DNA of 64,000 nucleotides from Brasilonema sennae CENA114 (GCF_006968745.1 NZ_CP030118.1:7026284-7090283), one strand, 5' to 3'. Shown: positions 35,851 through 44,355, counted from the first letter of the stretch. Notes: a model not told the origin generated them from the sequence alone. Program-made: numbers and translations.

Positions 35851-37677
35851 TCATTGCTGTTGCTTCTTCAGCATAGCTACATCGTTTTCAGGGCTATACC
35901 GCCGTTCTAGCAGAGATTGATAGGCAGTTTCAAAATCTGCAGCGATAATGCTTGCAACAGTTGGGTTGGTGAATCCTTGGACACGATAACGTCGAATAGC
36001 TTGCAGAGTAGCCTGATTGCTAAGGAGTGCAAGTTCCGCACCGTTCCAACCTTCTGTACGCACAGCCCAAGCTGCCAAGTTTACATCTTCTGCCAAGGGG
36101 CGATCGCGGTTGTGAACCTGCAAAATTTCCAGCCGACTTGTGAGATCCGGCAGATCCACTTTTAGTTGCAAATCCAAGCGACCAGCTCTTAACAGAGCAG
36201 GGTCAAGCATATCTGGTCGATTGGTTGCAGCAATAATCAGAACGTTGTCACACGATTGGATACCATCAATCTCCGTAAGAAGCTGACCAACGACACGAGC
36301 GCTCACACCAGAGTCACTGTCATAACCCCCTCTAACAGGAACAAAGGTATCAATTTCATCAATAAAGATGACACAGGGCGCTGCTTGCCTTGCTCTAGTA
36401 AACAAATCCCGCACAGCTTGCTCTGATGCACCTACCCAACGACTGAGTAGTTCTGCCCCATTGACAGCAATAAAATTTGCCCTTGCTTGAGCAGCTACAG
36501 CTTTTGCCAGCAGAGTTTTGCCAGTTCCCGGCGGCCCCCAAAGTAGAATACCACGTGGAGATATGGCTCTCATCAGGCGGTAGAGTTCGGGATAAAGCAA
36601 TGCACCTTCTACAGATTCCTGTAAGATGGATTTAATAGTTTCTAGCCCACCAATTTGATCCCAAGTAACGCTGGGTGTTTCAATCGCCACTGGACGCAAG
36701 ACCGAGGGCTTGACATCCTTTAATGCTTGTAAAAAATCTTGCTGATTGATGCCCAAATCGGTAGGTATTGGTGAGTCCAGAGAAAGAGTAGAGCGGTGCA
36801 AGGCATTATACGCTGCCTTCTGACAGAGTCCTCGCAAATCAGCACCAACAAATCCAATTGCCAAATCTGCGATCGCCTCCAAATCGACAGAGACATCCAT
36901 TGGCATCGAGCGAGTGTGAATCTTGAGAATTTCCAACCGACCATTGCGATCGGGGACACGGAAATACACTTCGCGGTCAAACCGACCTGGGCGACGCAGG
37001 GCAGGATCTACGCGACCGGGACAGTTAGTTGCTGCTAAAACCATCACCCCATTGAGTTGAGCAAAGCCATCCATAAGACTCAGGAGTTGAGCAACGACGC
37101 GCTTCTCGACTTCACCTTCCACGCTTGCGCGATCAGGTGCAAGGCTGTCAATCTCGTCAATAAAAATCAGGCAAGGCGCTGACCCCATAGCTTTCTGGAA
37201 AATCTGCCGCAGACGCGCCTCTGCTTCACCATAGTACTTACCCACGACCTCAGGACCTGCAATTGCGATGTAATTCACACCCAATTCTCCTGCCAGGGCG
37301 CGAGCAGTTAGGGTTTTACCTGTCCCTGGTGGACCGATTAACAACACTCCCCGCGTCGGCTCTAATCCTAGTTTGTCTAGCAAATCCGGGCGCTTGAGCG
37401 GTAGAGCCACCAAATCCCGCAGTTCTGCAAGTACTTCACTTAAACCCCCAACTGCTTCCAGTGATTGTATAGTAGACTTTGGCTGAAGAGTGTGATTATC
37501 AGCTTGCGATTGAGGTTTCTGCCCAGCAGATTTAGGACGACCCATAGCTTTGACCGACGGTTCTTCAGATTTGGGAAAATTGGTGGCATTTGCGATCAAC
37601 ACTTGCCGTTGAGCCTTTTTCTCCAGAGTTTTTGCCAGTATTAATAATTGTTCAAATTCTCGCAATAACCTACTCAC
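35851..37677 (-). CDS. Cdc48/p97-like double AAA+ ATPase, copy 1
   Basis: 608 residues. Two complete AAA+ modules: Walker A1 GPPGTGKT (115-122), Walker B1 IFIDEID (about 171-177), arginine-finger region RRPGRFDRE; Walker A2 GPPGTGKT (about 384), Walker B2 IFIDEID, and RAGRLDLQ. Pore-loop-type aromatic/Val residues (KYYGEAE; RWVGASE) are present in both. The Cdc48 N-domain is replaced by about 70 residues starting REFEQLLILAKTLEKK, a motif shared with the paralogue at 50815-52650. Such ATPases thread and unfold proteins or disassemble complexes. It lies 17 bp after the LamG gene in the leftward operon. Confidence 0.93.
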   Translation of the reverse strand: MSRLLREFEQLLILAKTLEKKAQRQVLIANATNFPKSEEPSVKAMGRPKSAGQKPQSQADNHTLQPKSTIQSLEAVGGLSEVLAELRDLVALPLKRPDLLDKLGLEPTRGVLLIGPPGTGKTLTARALAGELGVNYIAIAGPEVVGKYYGEAEARLRQIFQKAMGSAPCLIFIDEIDSLAPDRASVEGEVEKRVVAQLLSLMDGFAQLNGVMVLAATNCPGRVDPALRRPGRFDREVYFRVPDRNGRLEILKIHTRSMPMDVSVDLEAIADLAIGFVGADLRGLCQKAAYNALHRSTLSLDSPIPTDLGINQQDFLQALKDVKPSVLRPVAIETPSVTWDQIGGLETIKSILQESVEGALLYPELYRLMRAISPRGILLWGPPGTGKTLLAKAVAAQARANFIAVNGAELLSRWVGASEQAVRDLFTRARQAAPCVIFIDEIDTFVPVRGGYDSDSGVSARVVGQLLTEIDGIQSCDNVLIIAATNRPDMLDPALLRAGRLDLQLKVDLPDLTSRLEILQVHNRDRPLAEDVNLAAWAVRTEGWNGAELALLSNQATLQAIRRYRVQGFTNPTVASIIAADFETAYQSLLERRYSPENDVAMLKKQQQ

Positions 37678-37694
37678 TGTTCGCTGCTACTAGC

Positions 37695-40238
37695 CTATCC
37701 CTGTAGTCTATATAATTGAGCCAGCAGTTCCGGTGGAAGGGCTGCCATTCCGGGTGGAAGTTGAGATGCTATTCCCGGAGCTTGCTGTGCTGCTGCTGCA
37801 TATACTTGTGCAAGCTGTTGAGGTGATAGACCAGTTATTCCTGAGGCTTGCTGTGCTGCTGCATATACTTGTGCAAGCTGTTGAGGTGATAGACCAGCAA
37901 TTGGGGACGGAACTTGAGGTACAATTCCCAGAATTTGCCGTGCTGCTTCATGGAGTTGGGCAAGCTGTTGAGGTGATAGAGCTGCCATTGGGGATGCAAC
38001 TTGAGGTGCCACTCCAGGGACTTGCTGTGCTGCTGCATATACTTGTGCAAGCTGTTGAGGTGATAATTGAGCAAGCTGTTGAGGTGATAATTGAGCAAGC
38101 TGTTGAGGTTGTAACATCCCCACTGCGGCAGATTGATTGGCTATTCCAAGTTGATTGAGCATCTGACCGAGCTGAGCGATTAACACACTCAACTGATTGA
38201 CTAATCCAGCTAGTTGGGCAACGACTTCGACGGATAGGGCAGTTGCTCCAGCAGGATGGTTTCCTGAACTTGCGGCAGATTGCCCTGGTAATCCGCCCGC
38301 CAATCCTGCCACTTGACCGGCTAACCCACCAACCAATTCGGCTGGGTTACCCGCAGCACCTGCCACCTGACCGGCTAATCCACCAACCAGTCCGGCAGCG
38401 TTACCCGCAGCACCTGCCACTTGACCGGCTAATCCACCAACCAGTCCGGCAGCGTTACCCGCAGCACCTGCCACTTGACCGGCTAATCCACCAACCAGTC
38501 CGGTAGCGTTACCCGCAGCACCTGCCACTTGACCGGCTAATCCACCGACCAATTCAGCAGGGTTTCCGGCAGCACCTGCCACTTGACCGACTAACCCACC
38601 AACCAATTCGGCTGGGTTTCCGGCAGCACCTGCCACTTGACCGACTAACCCACCAACCAATTCAGCAGGGTTACCAGCACCACCTGCCACTTGACCGACG
38701 ATACCTGTGACTGGAGATAGCAATCCGCCTAGCAGCCCACCACCTTGACCGCCTTGAGCTTGTTGTGCGTTTTGGGAAGCTGGTTGATTGCCTCTAGAAC
38801 GGGGCTGATTACCTGAGGGCAAAAGTTGGGACGTGAGGTTGGAAAGCATAGGTTTAAAGGTTTGGAGTTGCAGGTAGTCGATGACGTGTGCGCTATCAGC
38901 ACTGTTTGATACTGTAATCGAGAGGGTGTGAAGTCCTTTGAAAACGACTCCTAGTGGAATTTGAGTTTGCTTGAGCTGGACTTTGTCTGCACCAGGTGTC
39001 CTAGCAATGAGTTGCCCGTCTAGAAATATATTGTCTTCCCCAGAACCGTAGCGATCATAACAAAGGACTAAATATCCTTCAGTATAATCCTCTGCCAGGA
39101 CAAAGTGAATGTTAAGCTGGCTGGTTGAGTTGGGAATTTTGCTGGCACTAGGAGGAACCAGGCAAGAGGGAATGATCGGACGATTAAGGGGGTCAGGGTC
39201 TGCGCTAATAGTATAATTATATACTTGTGTCCAGGCACCTGTCGGGACTGGTATTCCGGCTTGACCAGGTCTACCAATTTGCCAGAGAACAGATGGGGGG
39301 TCAGACATAGAAGTAACTGTGCTGGGTTGCTTCAAAGCGAGAGGTTGTTCGACAACTGGCGGAGTAATAGGTTTTTCAATATTTGGCTTTGAGGGAGTAG
39401 GGGTAACGCTCGGCACAGTACCAGTACCCTGTTTTGATGAATCTGGGGTGGGAGTATCCTTATTTAGCAATGGTTGTGTGGCAGTGCCGTGGATATCTTG
39501 CTCCACAGAAGCAGACTCAGGAGAGTCGATTTCGGTAATGGGTTCTGCTTGAATTTCGATTGACTGCTGGGCTGAAAGTGCTTCAATCTCAATGGGACTC
39601 AAGACTCTGTCCCAAATATGAACCTCAGCAATCTTGCCGCAGAAAAAGCAAGGACTTGCCCCCAACTGCTCTGTAGCGCCTGCGCCGACGCGCATGGGAT
39701 TGCGGTCATTAGGCTGGTATTGCACGTCAATCTGTCGTCCTACTTCCTGCCCATTGACATAGAACGTCATTATCCGAGAGTGTTGGTTATAAGCTCCTGC
39801 CAGATGTGTCCACACACTGGGTATTACCTTTGGTCCAGTTAGTACTCGCCAAAATGCGCGTGGCTCCCCATTACCCAACCAAAATTGCCATTGTCGTGAA
39901 GGCGTGACGCAAAAAAGGTAGCCCTTGCGTCCTTCCAGGGGAGATCCTCCTACCGAGGTGACAATAGTCTGGTAGCCTGTGCCGCCACCAACCATAGCCC
40001 ACATTTCTACTGTGAAACTGGTAGGGTTTAGCTCGGGAGCATAGGGCATATCCAATTTGTCACTGACTCCATTAAAGGCAGGAGCTGTTGGAAAAGAGTC
40101 ATTTTGAGGCGTTTCCTGCATTGTTGTTTGGGAGAGCGCAGCTTGCTGTGCCATACGGTCAATGGGAGGATTGCCACGTCGCAGGGTGCCAATGGAAATT
40201 CCTGCAACTCCAACCCTTAACTTGTCGATTGTCAGCAT
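37695..40238 (-). CDS. LamG-domain protein with Gly/Ala 18-residue repeats
   Basis: 847 residues. LamG/concanavalin-like domain at about 53-232 (PTSFTVEMWAMVGGGTGYQTI; VWTHLAGAYNQ; GKIAEVHIWDRVLSP). A Pro/Ser linker, then a second beta-sandwich-like region at about 335-460 (GEDNIFLDGQLIARTPG; HTLSITVSNSADSAHVID). Residues about 515-650 hold seven 18-residue repeats (PAELVGGLAGQVAGAAGN and variants), hydrophobic and Gly/Ala-rich. Residues about 710-830 hold LSPQQLAQVYAAAQQ repeats. No signal peptide. The LamG half is paralogous to the protein at 46452-48041. Gly/Ala-rich amphipathic repeats could insert in or coat a hydrophobic surface such as a gas-vesicle shell; that is inference. Confidence 0.88.
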   Translation of the reverse strand: MLTIDKLRVGVAGISIGTLRRGNPPIDRMAQQAALSQTTMQETPQNDSFPTAPAFNGVSDKLDMPYAPELNPTSFTVEMWAMVGGGTGYQTIVTSVGGSPLEGRKGYLFCVTPSRQWQFWLGNGEPRAFWRVLTGPKVIPSVWTHLAGAYNQHSRIMTFYVNGQEVGRQIDVQYQPNDRNPMRVGAGATEQLGASPCFFCGKIAEVHIWDRVLSPIEIEALSAQQSIEIQAEPITEIDSPESASVEQDIHGTATQPLLNKDTPTPDSSKQGTGTVPSVTPTPSKPNIEKPITPPVVEQPLALKQPSTVTSMSDPPSVLWQIGRPGQAGIPVPTGAWTQVYNYTISADPDPLNRPIIPSCLVPPSASKIPNSTSQLNIHFVLAEDYTEGYLVLCYDRYGSGEDNIFLDGQLIARTPGADKVQLKQTQIPLGVVFKGLHTLSITVSNSADSAHVIDYLQLQTFKPMLSNLTSQLLPSGNQPRSRGNQPASQNAQQAQGGQGGGLLGGLLSPVTGIVGQVAGGAGNPAELVGGLVGQVAGAAGNPAELVGGLVGQVAGAAGNPAELVGGLAGQVAGAAGNATGLVGGLAGQVAGAAGNAAGLVGGLAGQVAGAAGNAAGLVGGLAGQVAGAAGNPAELVGGLAGQVAGLAGGLPGQSAASSGNHPAGATALSVEVVAQLAGLVNQLSVLIAQLGQMLNQLGIANQSAAVGMLQPQQLAQLSPQQLAQLSPQQLAQVYAAAQQVPGVAPQVASPMAALSPQQLAQLHEAARQILGIVPQVPSPIAGLSPQQLAQVYAAAQQASGITGLSPQQLAQVYAAAAQQAPGIASQLPPGMAALPPELLAQLYRLQG
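38285..38690 (-). repeat. 54 bp tandem repeats inside the LamG gene
   Basis: Seven tandem 54 bp units encode GNPAELVGGLVGQVAGAA-type repeats. Units are highly similar at DNA level (for example CACTTGACCGGCTAATCCACC recurring with few changes), which implies recent expansion and probable copy-number variation. It is not a CRISPR: there are no spacers and the frame stays open. Confidence 0.85.
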
Positions 40239-40318
40239 CTGCTTGGTGCTACTCTAAGCATATGTGAACGTGCCGCTCGCTAATGCACATTATGGTTGAT
40301 TTGTACAGTGTATAACTT

Positions 40319-40969
40319 TTACTCCTTTACCGGATTCATAATGATGCCTCGACTAAGCATCCGAGACTCAAATTCTTGACGAAAACCTGGTTCCTTGGGA
40401 ATCCCCACAAACTGGATTTCTCCGGTTGTTTCCATGAAAAACTGTAAACCTACCGAGCGCTCTGGCTGCGCTAATTTGGCGAAAATTAGAGCTTGATAAC
40501 GCTCTGTCATCGGTAACAATCGCTGATTACCCGATCCACGCCAAAGTAAATCTGTGTGCTGTTGTTCGATGTAAACACCATCTATCAACAGATCGATTCG
40601 CTGCAACAAATCTTGCTGTTCTTGTGTACCTTGCTGCTGTAGCTGCTCTAGACGATAGCCTGTATAGCATACTACTCCCAGATCTGCCTTCGCTCGAACT
40701 AAGTCTACTAGATTAGCCAGTGCCTTTGCTTGCAGCATCGGCTCTCCTCCAGAGAAGGTCATCCCCTCAATTCCACGTTGAGCTAGTACCCAAGCTGCCA
40801 TTTCTGTCACGCTCACCAGCTCTCCCGCTGACTCATCCCAAGATTCAGGCACTATACAATTTTTACAAGCGAACCTACAACCTTGTACCCAAATTACGGC
40901 TCTTTGCCCCGGACCAAGTACGCTCACAGGGGATTGACGACTAAATAGGCGTAAAATTTTCTCATTCAT
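40319..40969 (-). CDS. radical SAM protein, NrdG-activase-like
   Basis: 216 residues. The cluster motif CRFACKNC (Cys31, Cys35, Cys38; CxxxCxxC) lies in a compact 4Fe-4S activase-type fold, followed by TFSGGEPM (about 74-81), the SAM-binding GGE element. It resembles the small anaerobic ribonucleotide reductase activase / pyruvate formate-lyase activase group, but no glycyl-radical enzyme is adjacent. It is on the same strand and spacing as the gvp-arm genes (80 bp before the LamG gene), so a modification of a protein of this island is possible. The C-terminal 60 residues (GLQFFMETTGEIQFVGIP) lack further Cys motifs. Confidence 0.85.
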   Translation of the reverse strand: MNEKILRLFSRQSPVSVLGPGQRAVIWVQGCRFACKNCIVPESWDESAGELVSVTEMAAWVLAQRGIEGMTFSGGEPMLQAKALANLVDLVRAKADLGVVCYTGYRLEQLQQQGTQEQQDLLQRIDLLIDGVYIEQQHTDLLWRGSGNQRLLPMTERYQALIFAKLAQPERSVGLQFFMETTGEIQFVGIPKEPGFRQEFESRMLSRGIIMNPVKE

Positions 40970-41048
40970 AGTTATCCGAGCGAATTCCTAATAGTTCGCC
41001 AAACGGATTTAGAAGCTCATCTGAGTGCGATCACACTCAGATGAGCTT

Positions 41049-41321
41049 CTAGTAGCGACGCATTTCAGCAAGGAATTTGTAGTAGTAGCGCAAAAATTCA
41101 TTGCGCGATTCCTGAGAACGACGTTTGTGATCTACGTAGATGCTCTTGCGTAGGTTCTCAAGCTCGCGAATTCGATTATGCTGATCTTTGAGAAACTCGC
41201 GTTGATGCCTGAGAAACTCGCCGTGCCATTCGCTAAAGCGACGTTCGCCATCTCGGACAAGCATTTGACGATAATGTTCGCTGTCAAGCCTGTCTACTGG
41301 GATATTATTAAGATTTGCCAT
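41049..41321 (-). CDS. small charged helical protein of the gvp island
   Basis: 90 residues, rich in Arg, Glu, Gln and aromatic residues. It reads as one long amphipathic helix with repeated FL/Y positions (GEFLRHQREFLKDQHNRIRE; NEFLRYYYKFLAEMRRY). The spacing of FL motifs recalls GvpC repeats, but no full 33-residue unit can be aligned. ATG start. It lies between the small gene after gvpN and the radical-SAM gene, all on the same strand. Function unknown; a shell-binding or adaptor peptide is only a suggestion. Confidence 0.65.
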   Translation of the reverse strand: MANLNNIPVDRLDSEHYRQMLVRDGERRFSEWHGEFLRHQREFLKDQHNRIRELENLRKSIYVDHKRRSQESRNEFLRYYYKFLAEMRRY

Positions 41322-41510
41322 GAGTAGAAACCTGCTACATAGAACTTATTTATAGCTGTACAATACAACTACTTGTCTACTTCGGTGCTTCATCCAAAGG
41401 AGACATATCCAACAGTCTACAGGCGTAACTATGGCTTCGCCAAGCTGCGCTATCGTAGCTAGCCGAGACTACCGTTAGTCCACTGGAAGATTCTCAAATA
41501 CTAATTTTTA

Positions 41511-41702
41511 TTAGGAATCTCTTTGCCATTGTCTAAGGAGCCACTGTCTGCGAGCTTCACTTGCCAGCATTTTTGCTGATGCACCAATGCAACGGGCGCG
41601 ATCGCTCTTCGACAAGTCCAAACGGCTCAATGTTTGGCAGGCACGGAAACTAGGAATCATTCCACCAGTACGAATTTGCCGCATGGTACGAATAAGGATC
41701 AT
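41511..41702 (-). CDS. small basic protein directly after gvpN
   Basis: 63 residues from the ATG at 41702, which is preceded by an excellent Shine-Dalgarno (GGAGGTG, 5 nt spacing) located at the very end of gvpN; a longer open frame overlapping gvpN is therefore rejected as start. Sequence begins MILIRTMRQIRTGGMIPSF and contains CQTLSRLDLSKSDRARC and a basic C-terminus. Two Cys. No family recognised. The strong ribosome site and position 4 bp after the gvpN stop argue for a real gene co-expressed with gvpN. Confidence 0.65.
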   Translation of the reverse strand: MILIRTMRQIRTGGMIPSFRACQTLSRLDLSKSDRARCIGASAKMLASEARRQWLLRQWQRDS

Positions 41703-41706
41703 TGTT

Positions 41707-42621
41707 TCACCTCCGTTTAGCAGAAAGTTTTTTTGCTGACGGAATTTCCTGAAACAGTTCCCCAAGAATCAAGCTTGCTTCACTCTGGGACAGTTTGGAA
41801 CGCGACAGCAAGACATCTACACAGACATCTTGAAAGTCAGTGCTGGTTGGCACAACAGGAACATTATTGCTGTGACAGACTTTAGCTACGATCAGACACG
41901 CTCGCAAACCGGAGGACTTTTCTTTTTGCTGTGTGCGCTCCCGAAACTTCTTGACAAGAGAGACAATAACTGAGGCATCCGCTCGTGTCAATCCTGATTT
42001 TTGGACAACAATCTCCTCCTGAGTCAGTTGGTCTGGCTCTGGAATATCGATCGTTACCAAGCGATCCATCAGTGCATCCTGAGTTTCATGAACTCCGCAA
42101 TACTCCTCTGGATTCGAGGTAAAGATGACTCGGAACTGGGGATGGGCACGAATATATTCCTGTTGCTGGGCAGCGCTTGGTAGCACCAGTAGCTTTTCCT
42201 CCAATACGGAGAGCAGCACATTATTCACCTCAGGACGGGAGCGATTGAACTCATCGTAGACCAAGGTGAAGCCCTCACGGCAGGCAGTGGTCAGGCGAGC
42301 ATCGACCCAGGTCTGGCGGAATTCATCTTCCAGCTTGACAACGGTGTGAATAAAATTATCAACAACTTTCTTGCGGTTATAGCCCCGTTGATTACCAATC
42401 AGATCGGAGGACTTGTGCTCATCATCTCCAAACATCAGCAAAATCGGACGCTCCAAAAGATTCGCCAAATGTATTGCCAATGTTGTTTTGCCGGTTCCAG
42501 CCGGACCGCGCAGGTGGACAGAGAAGCCAGCGTGAAGATAGCGCAACGCACGCTGAGTCAGACGATTGATTGTTGGTGTATCGACAAAATTATGGGAGTT
42601 TGCTTGCAGAACTGTGGTCAC
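41707..42621 (-). CDS. gvpN: gas vesicle protein GvpN (MoxR-type AAA+ ATPase)
   Basis: 304 residues, normal for cyanobacterial GvpN. Walker A GPAGTGKT (39-46), GDDEHKSSDLIGNQRG region, Walker B TLVYDEFNRSRPEVNN (about 119-134), sensor RVIFTSNPEEYCGV, arginine-finger region DALMDRLVTIDI. GvpN works with GvpA and GvpJ in gas-vesicle growth, probably feeding or remodelling GvpA. The start is 3 bp after the GvpC-like gene. Order gvpA-gvpC-gvpN is the classical one, but here it is inverted relative to gvpJ-K-F-G. Confidence 0.95.
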   Translation of the reverse strand: MTTVLQANSHNFVDTPTINRLTQRALRYLHAGFSVHLRGPAGTGKTTLAIHLANLLERPILLMFGDDEHKSSDLIGNQRGYNRKKVVDNFIHTVVKLEDEFRQTWVDARLTTACREGFTLVYDEFNRSRPEVNNVLLSVLEEKLLVLPSAAQQQEYIRAHPQFRVIFTSNPEEYCGVHETQDALMDRLVTIDIPEPDQLTQEEIVVQKSGLTRADASVIVSLVKKFRERTQQKEKSSGLRACLIVAKVCHSNNVPVVPTSTDFQDVCVDVLLSRSKLSQSEASLILGELFQEIPSAKKLSAKRR

Positions 42622-42623
42622 AA

Positions 42624-42998
42624 CTAACTCCCTGGGATCATATTTGTTGGGGTAGCAGTGGAAGGTTGCGAAGGTGAAACACCTGTTGCATAACTGCCAT
42701 TCTCAGGAATGGGCGTTGTCCCCCATACATAATTTTGTAGTGCTGCTACGTAGGCTGCTCGTTGCTGTTGCTGCTCGAACCAGACTTCCTGCTGATGTAA
42801 TCGCGTCTCCTCTAGGAAAGCAGCCACATCGGCTTGCAAAGTGCTGCGGAAGTTACTCAACATTGTCCGCTGATATTGATGCAGTGCTGCCATCTCTGCT
42901 TGAATCTGCTGACGATACTCCAGCACATCCTGTTGACGTTCGCGGACTTCTTGTTGGCGTTGCACTCGGGCAGCGTTCCATTGTTCTCTAAGAGACAC
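42624..42998 (-). CDS. gvpC: short GvpC-like gas vesicle protein (two 33-residue repeats)
   Basis: 124 residues, between gvpA and gvpN, the classical gvpC position. Residues 28-93 fit two 33-residue units; the second (61-93, FLEETRLHQQEVWFEQQ...ALQNYVWG) aligns over its whole length with the last repeat of Anabaena-type GvpC (FL..TA.AR.AQ...). The C-terminal 30 residues are a Ser/Thr/Pro tail. GvpC is the external stiffening protein of gas vesicles; typical forms have four or five repeats, so this one is short. Its first 23 residues are nearly the same as those of the 73-residue protein at 34190-34411. Confidence 0.82.
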   Translation of the reverse strand: MSLREQWNAARVQRQQEVRERQQDVLEYRQQIQAEMAALHQYQRTMLSNFRSTLQADVAAFLEETRLHQQEVWFEQQQQRAAYVAALQNYVWGTTPIPENGSYATGVSPSQPSTATPTNMIPGS

Positions 42999-43055
42999 TA
43001 TCTAGGCTCCTTTGGCGCTATACCTACCAAAAACAAAAAGGTACGCTACAACAAC

Positions 43056-43274
43056 TCAGATGGCTGGTACAGCGGCTTGAGCTGTTAAGCCAACAGCTTC
43101 TGCATACTTCAAATAGGTTTCTACTGATGCTAGCACAATCCTTGCTTCCACTGCTAACAGTTCGATTCCCACAAGGGATACCCGTACCCACACATCGATG
43201 ACGACACCCTTATCGAGAATGCGATCAATGACTTCAGCCAGACTGGAAGATGAGTTTACTTTTTCAACTGCCAT
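43056..43274 (-). CDS. gvpA: gas vesicle shell protein GvpA
   Basis: 72 residues, the usual length. The rib-forming shell protein: SSLAEVIDRILDKGVVIDVW then VRVSLVGIELLAVEARIVLA, the conserved helix-strand-turn-strand-helix, and a C-terminal ASVETYLKYAEAVGL. It is almost identical to Anabaena GvpA. Only one copy is present here, whereas some cyanobacteria carry several. It is transcribed leftwards from the AT-rich region shared with gvpJ, followed after 57 bp by gvpC. Confidence 0.98.
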   Translation of the reverse strand: MAVEKVNSSSSLAEVIDRILDKGVVIDVWVRVSLVGIELLAVEARIVLASVETYLKYAEAVGLTAQAAVPAI

Positions 43275-43890
43275 AATTACTTGTCTCGATATATATAGAA
43301 TTTCTGTAACAACTTATTAGCCACAGATTTTTTGAGTAGCCATTTTATCTTAATCCCAAAATAGAAATTTTTAAATCCAGATGTATGCATGTCATAGATT
43401 TTTTTTTGAAACTTAAGAAAGAAAATTTTCTGACTTATTGCTGCCAAACCCTAGCAAATGCGTGGAAATAAATATTTTTCGTTAAGGGTAGGCAGAAGGA
43501 AAGATGGTTTTACTTTTTTGTTGAGATTTTATTTTTCTTTATATTAAATTTTATTAAAAACTTAATATAAAATTTAATATAAATTTAAAAATCCTAAACA
43601 CTAAAAACACGAGAGCCGATTTATTATCAAGAGGCTAGGCAATTGCTAAGGAGCGCAGGGTTATAAAGGGGGATCGCCAAACTCCAAAATTAAGTGTTTA
43701 GGATAGAAGAAAAAATTCTCACATTTCCTCCTAGATAGTGCTGTTGAGAAAGCAGCTATACTGGTTCTAAAAAGGCATCCTTCTAAAGAAATTCAGATAA
43801 ATTTCAGAGGATTCAAAAAAAAAATTTTTTTTATATTCTCGTCTAACATGGGAAAGCATCAAATACTATAGATAAAGAGTCGAAACAATC
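43275..43890. promoter_or_regulatory. divergent gvpA / gvpJ control region
   Basis: 616 bp without a gene and very AT-rich. It must contain both the gvpA-arm and gvpJ-arm promoters. A 15 bp perfect inverted repeat (TATATTAAATTTTAT at 43541-43555 and its complement at 43568-43582, 12 nt loop) lies near the middle. A long A/T homopolymer-like tract (about 43817-43833) lies closer to gvpJ. The size is generous for two promoters, so an operator or small RNA is possible. Confidence 0.65.
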
Positions 43891-44343
43891 GTGACTTCTA
43901 CGCCGATTCTGCCGAAAAGTTCTCAATCCAACGCTAATCGAACGATTGCAACATCTACCCAAGGCTCAACTTTGGCGGATATTCTCGAACGAGTTTTGGA
44001 TAAGGGAATTGTGATTGCAGGTGATATCTCTGTTTCTGTCGCCTCCACCGAACTTTTGCATATCAGAATTCGTTTGTTGATTTCCTCAGTTGATAAAGCG
44101 CGAGAGATGGGAATAAATTGGTGGGAAAATGACCCCTATCTCACCAGCAAGTCTCAAACTTTAATTGAAGAAAATCGCCAACTTCAGGAACGGTTGCAAA
44201 GTATAGAAGCAGAAATGCGATCGCTCAAAGCTTTAGCTACCAGTCAAATAGAATTCGGTGCAAGTGAGCAGTCAAAAAATCCTTATTCTATGTCGAAAAA
44301 TCCCTCTACTGAAAACAACACTAACCCTACAGATGAAACATAA
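43891..44343 (+). CDS. gvpJ: gas vesicle protein GvpJ
   Basis: 150 residues, GTG start. A GvpA-like domain at about 25-80 (QGSTLADILERVLDKGIVIAG and LHIRIRLLISSVDKA), followed by GINWWENDPYL, a coiled-coil (LIEENRQLQERLQSIEAEM) and a variable tail. It matches Anabaena GvpJ over the first 110 residues; the tail is much shorter than the repeat-bearing Anabaena form. GvpJ is a minor shell-type protein essential for nucleation or assembly. First gene of the rightward gvp arm. Confidence 0.95.
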   Translation: MTSTPILPKSSQSNANRTIATSTQGSTLADILERVLDKGIVIAGDISVSVASTELLHIRIRLLISSVDKAREMGINWWENDPYLTSKSQTLIEENRQLQERLQSIEAEMRSLKALATSQIEFGASEQSKNPYSMSKNPSTENNTNPTDET

Positions 44344-44355
44344 AAAATTGACATT

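Noticed and set aside
37733..38506. Plus-strand open frames rich in Leu/Val/Gln/Arg repeats
   Set aside because: Antisense of the repeat region of the LamG gene, with no ribosome site and the same periodicity.
38285..38690. Possible CRISPR array because of regular 54 bp repeats
   Set aside because: Repeats are contiguous without spacers and remain in frame within the LamG gene; they encode 18-residue protein repeats.
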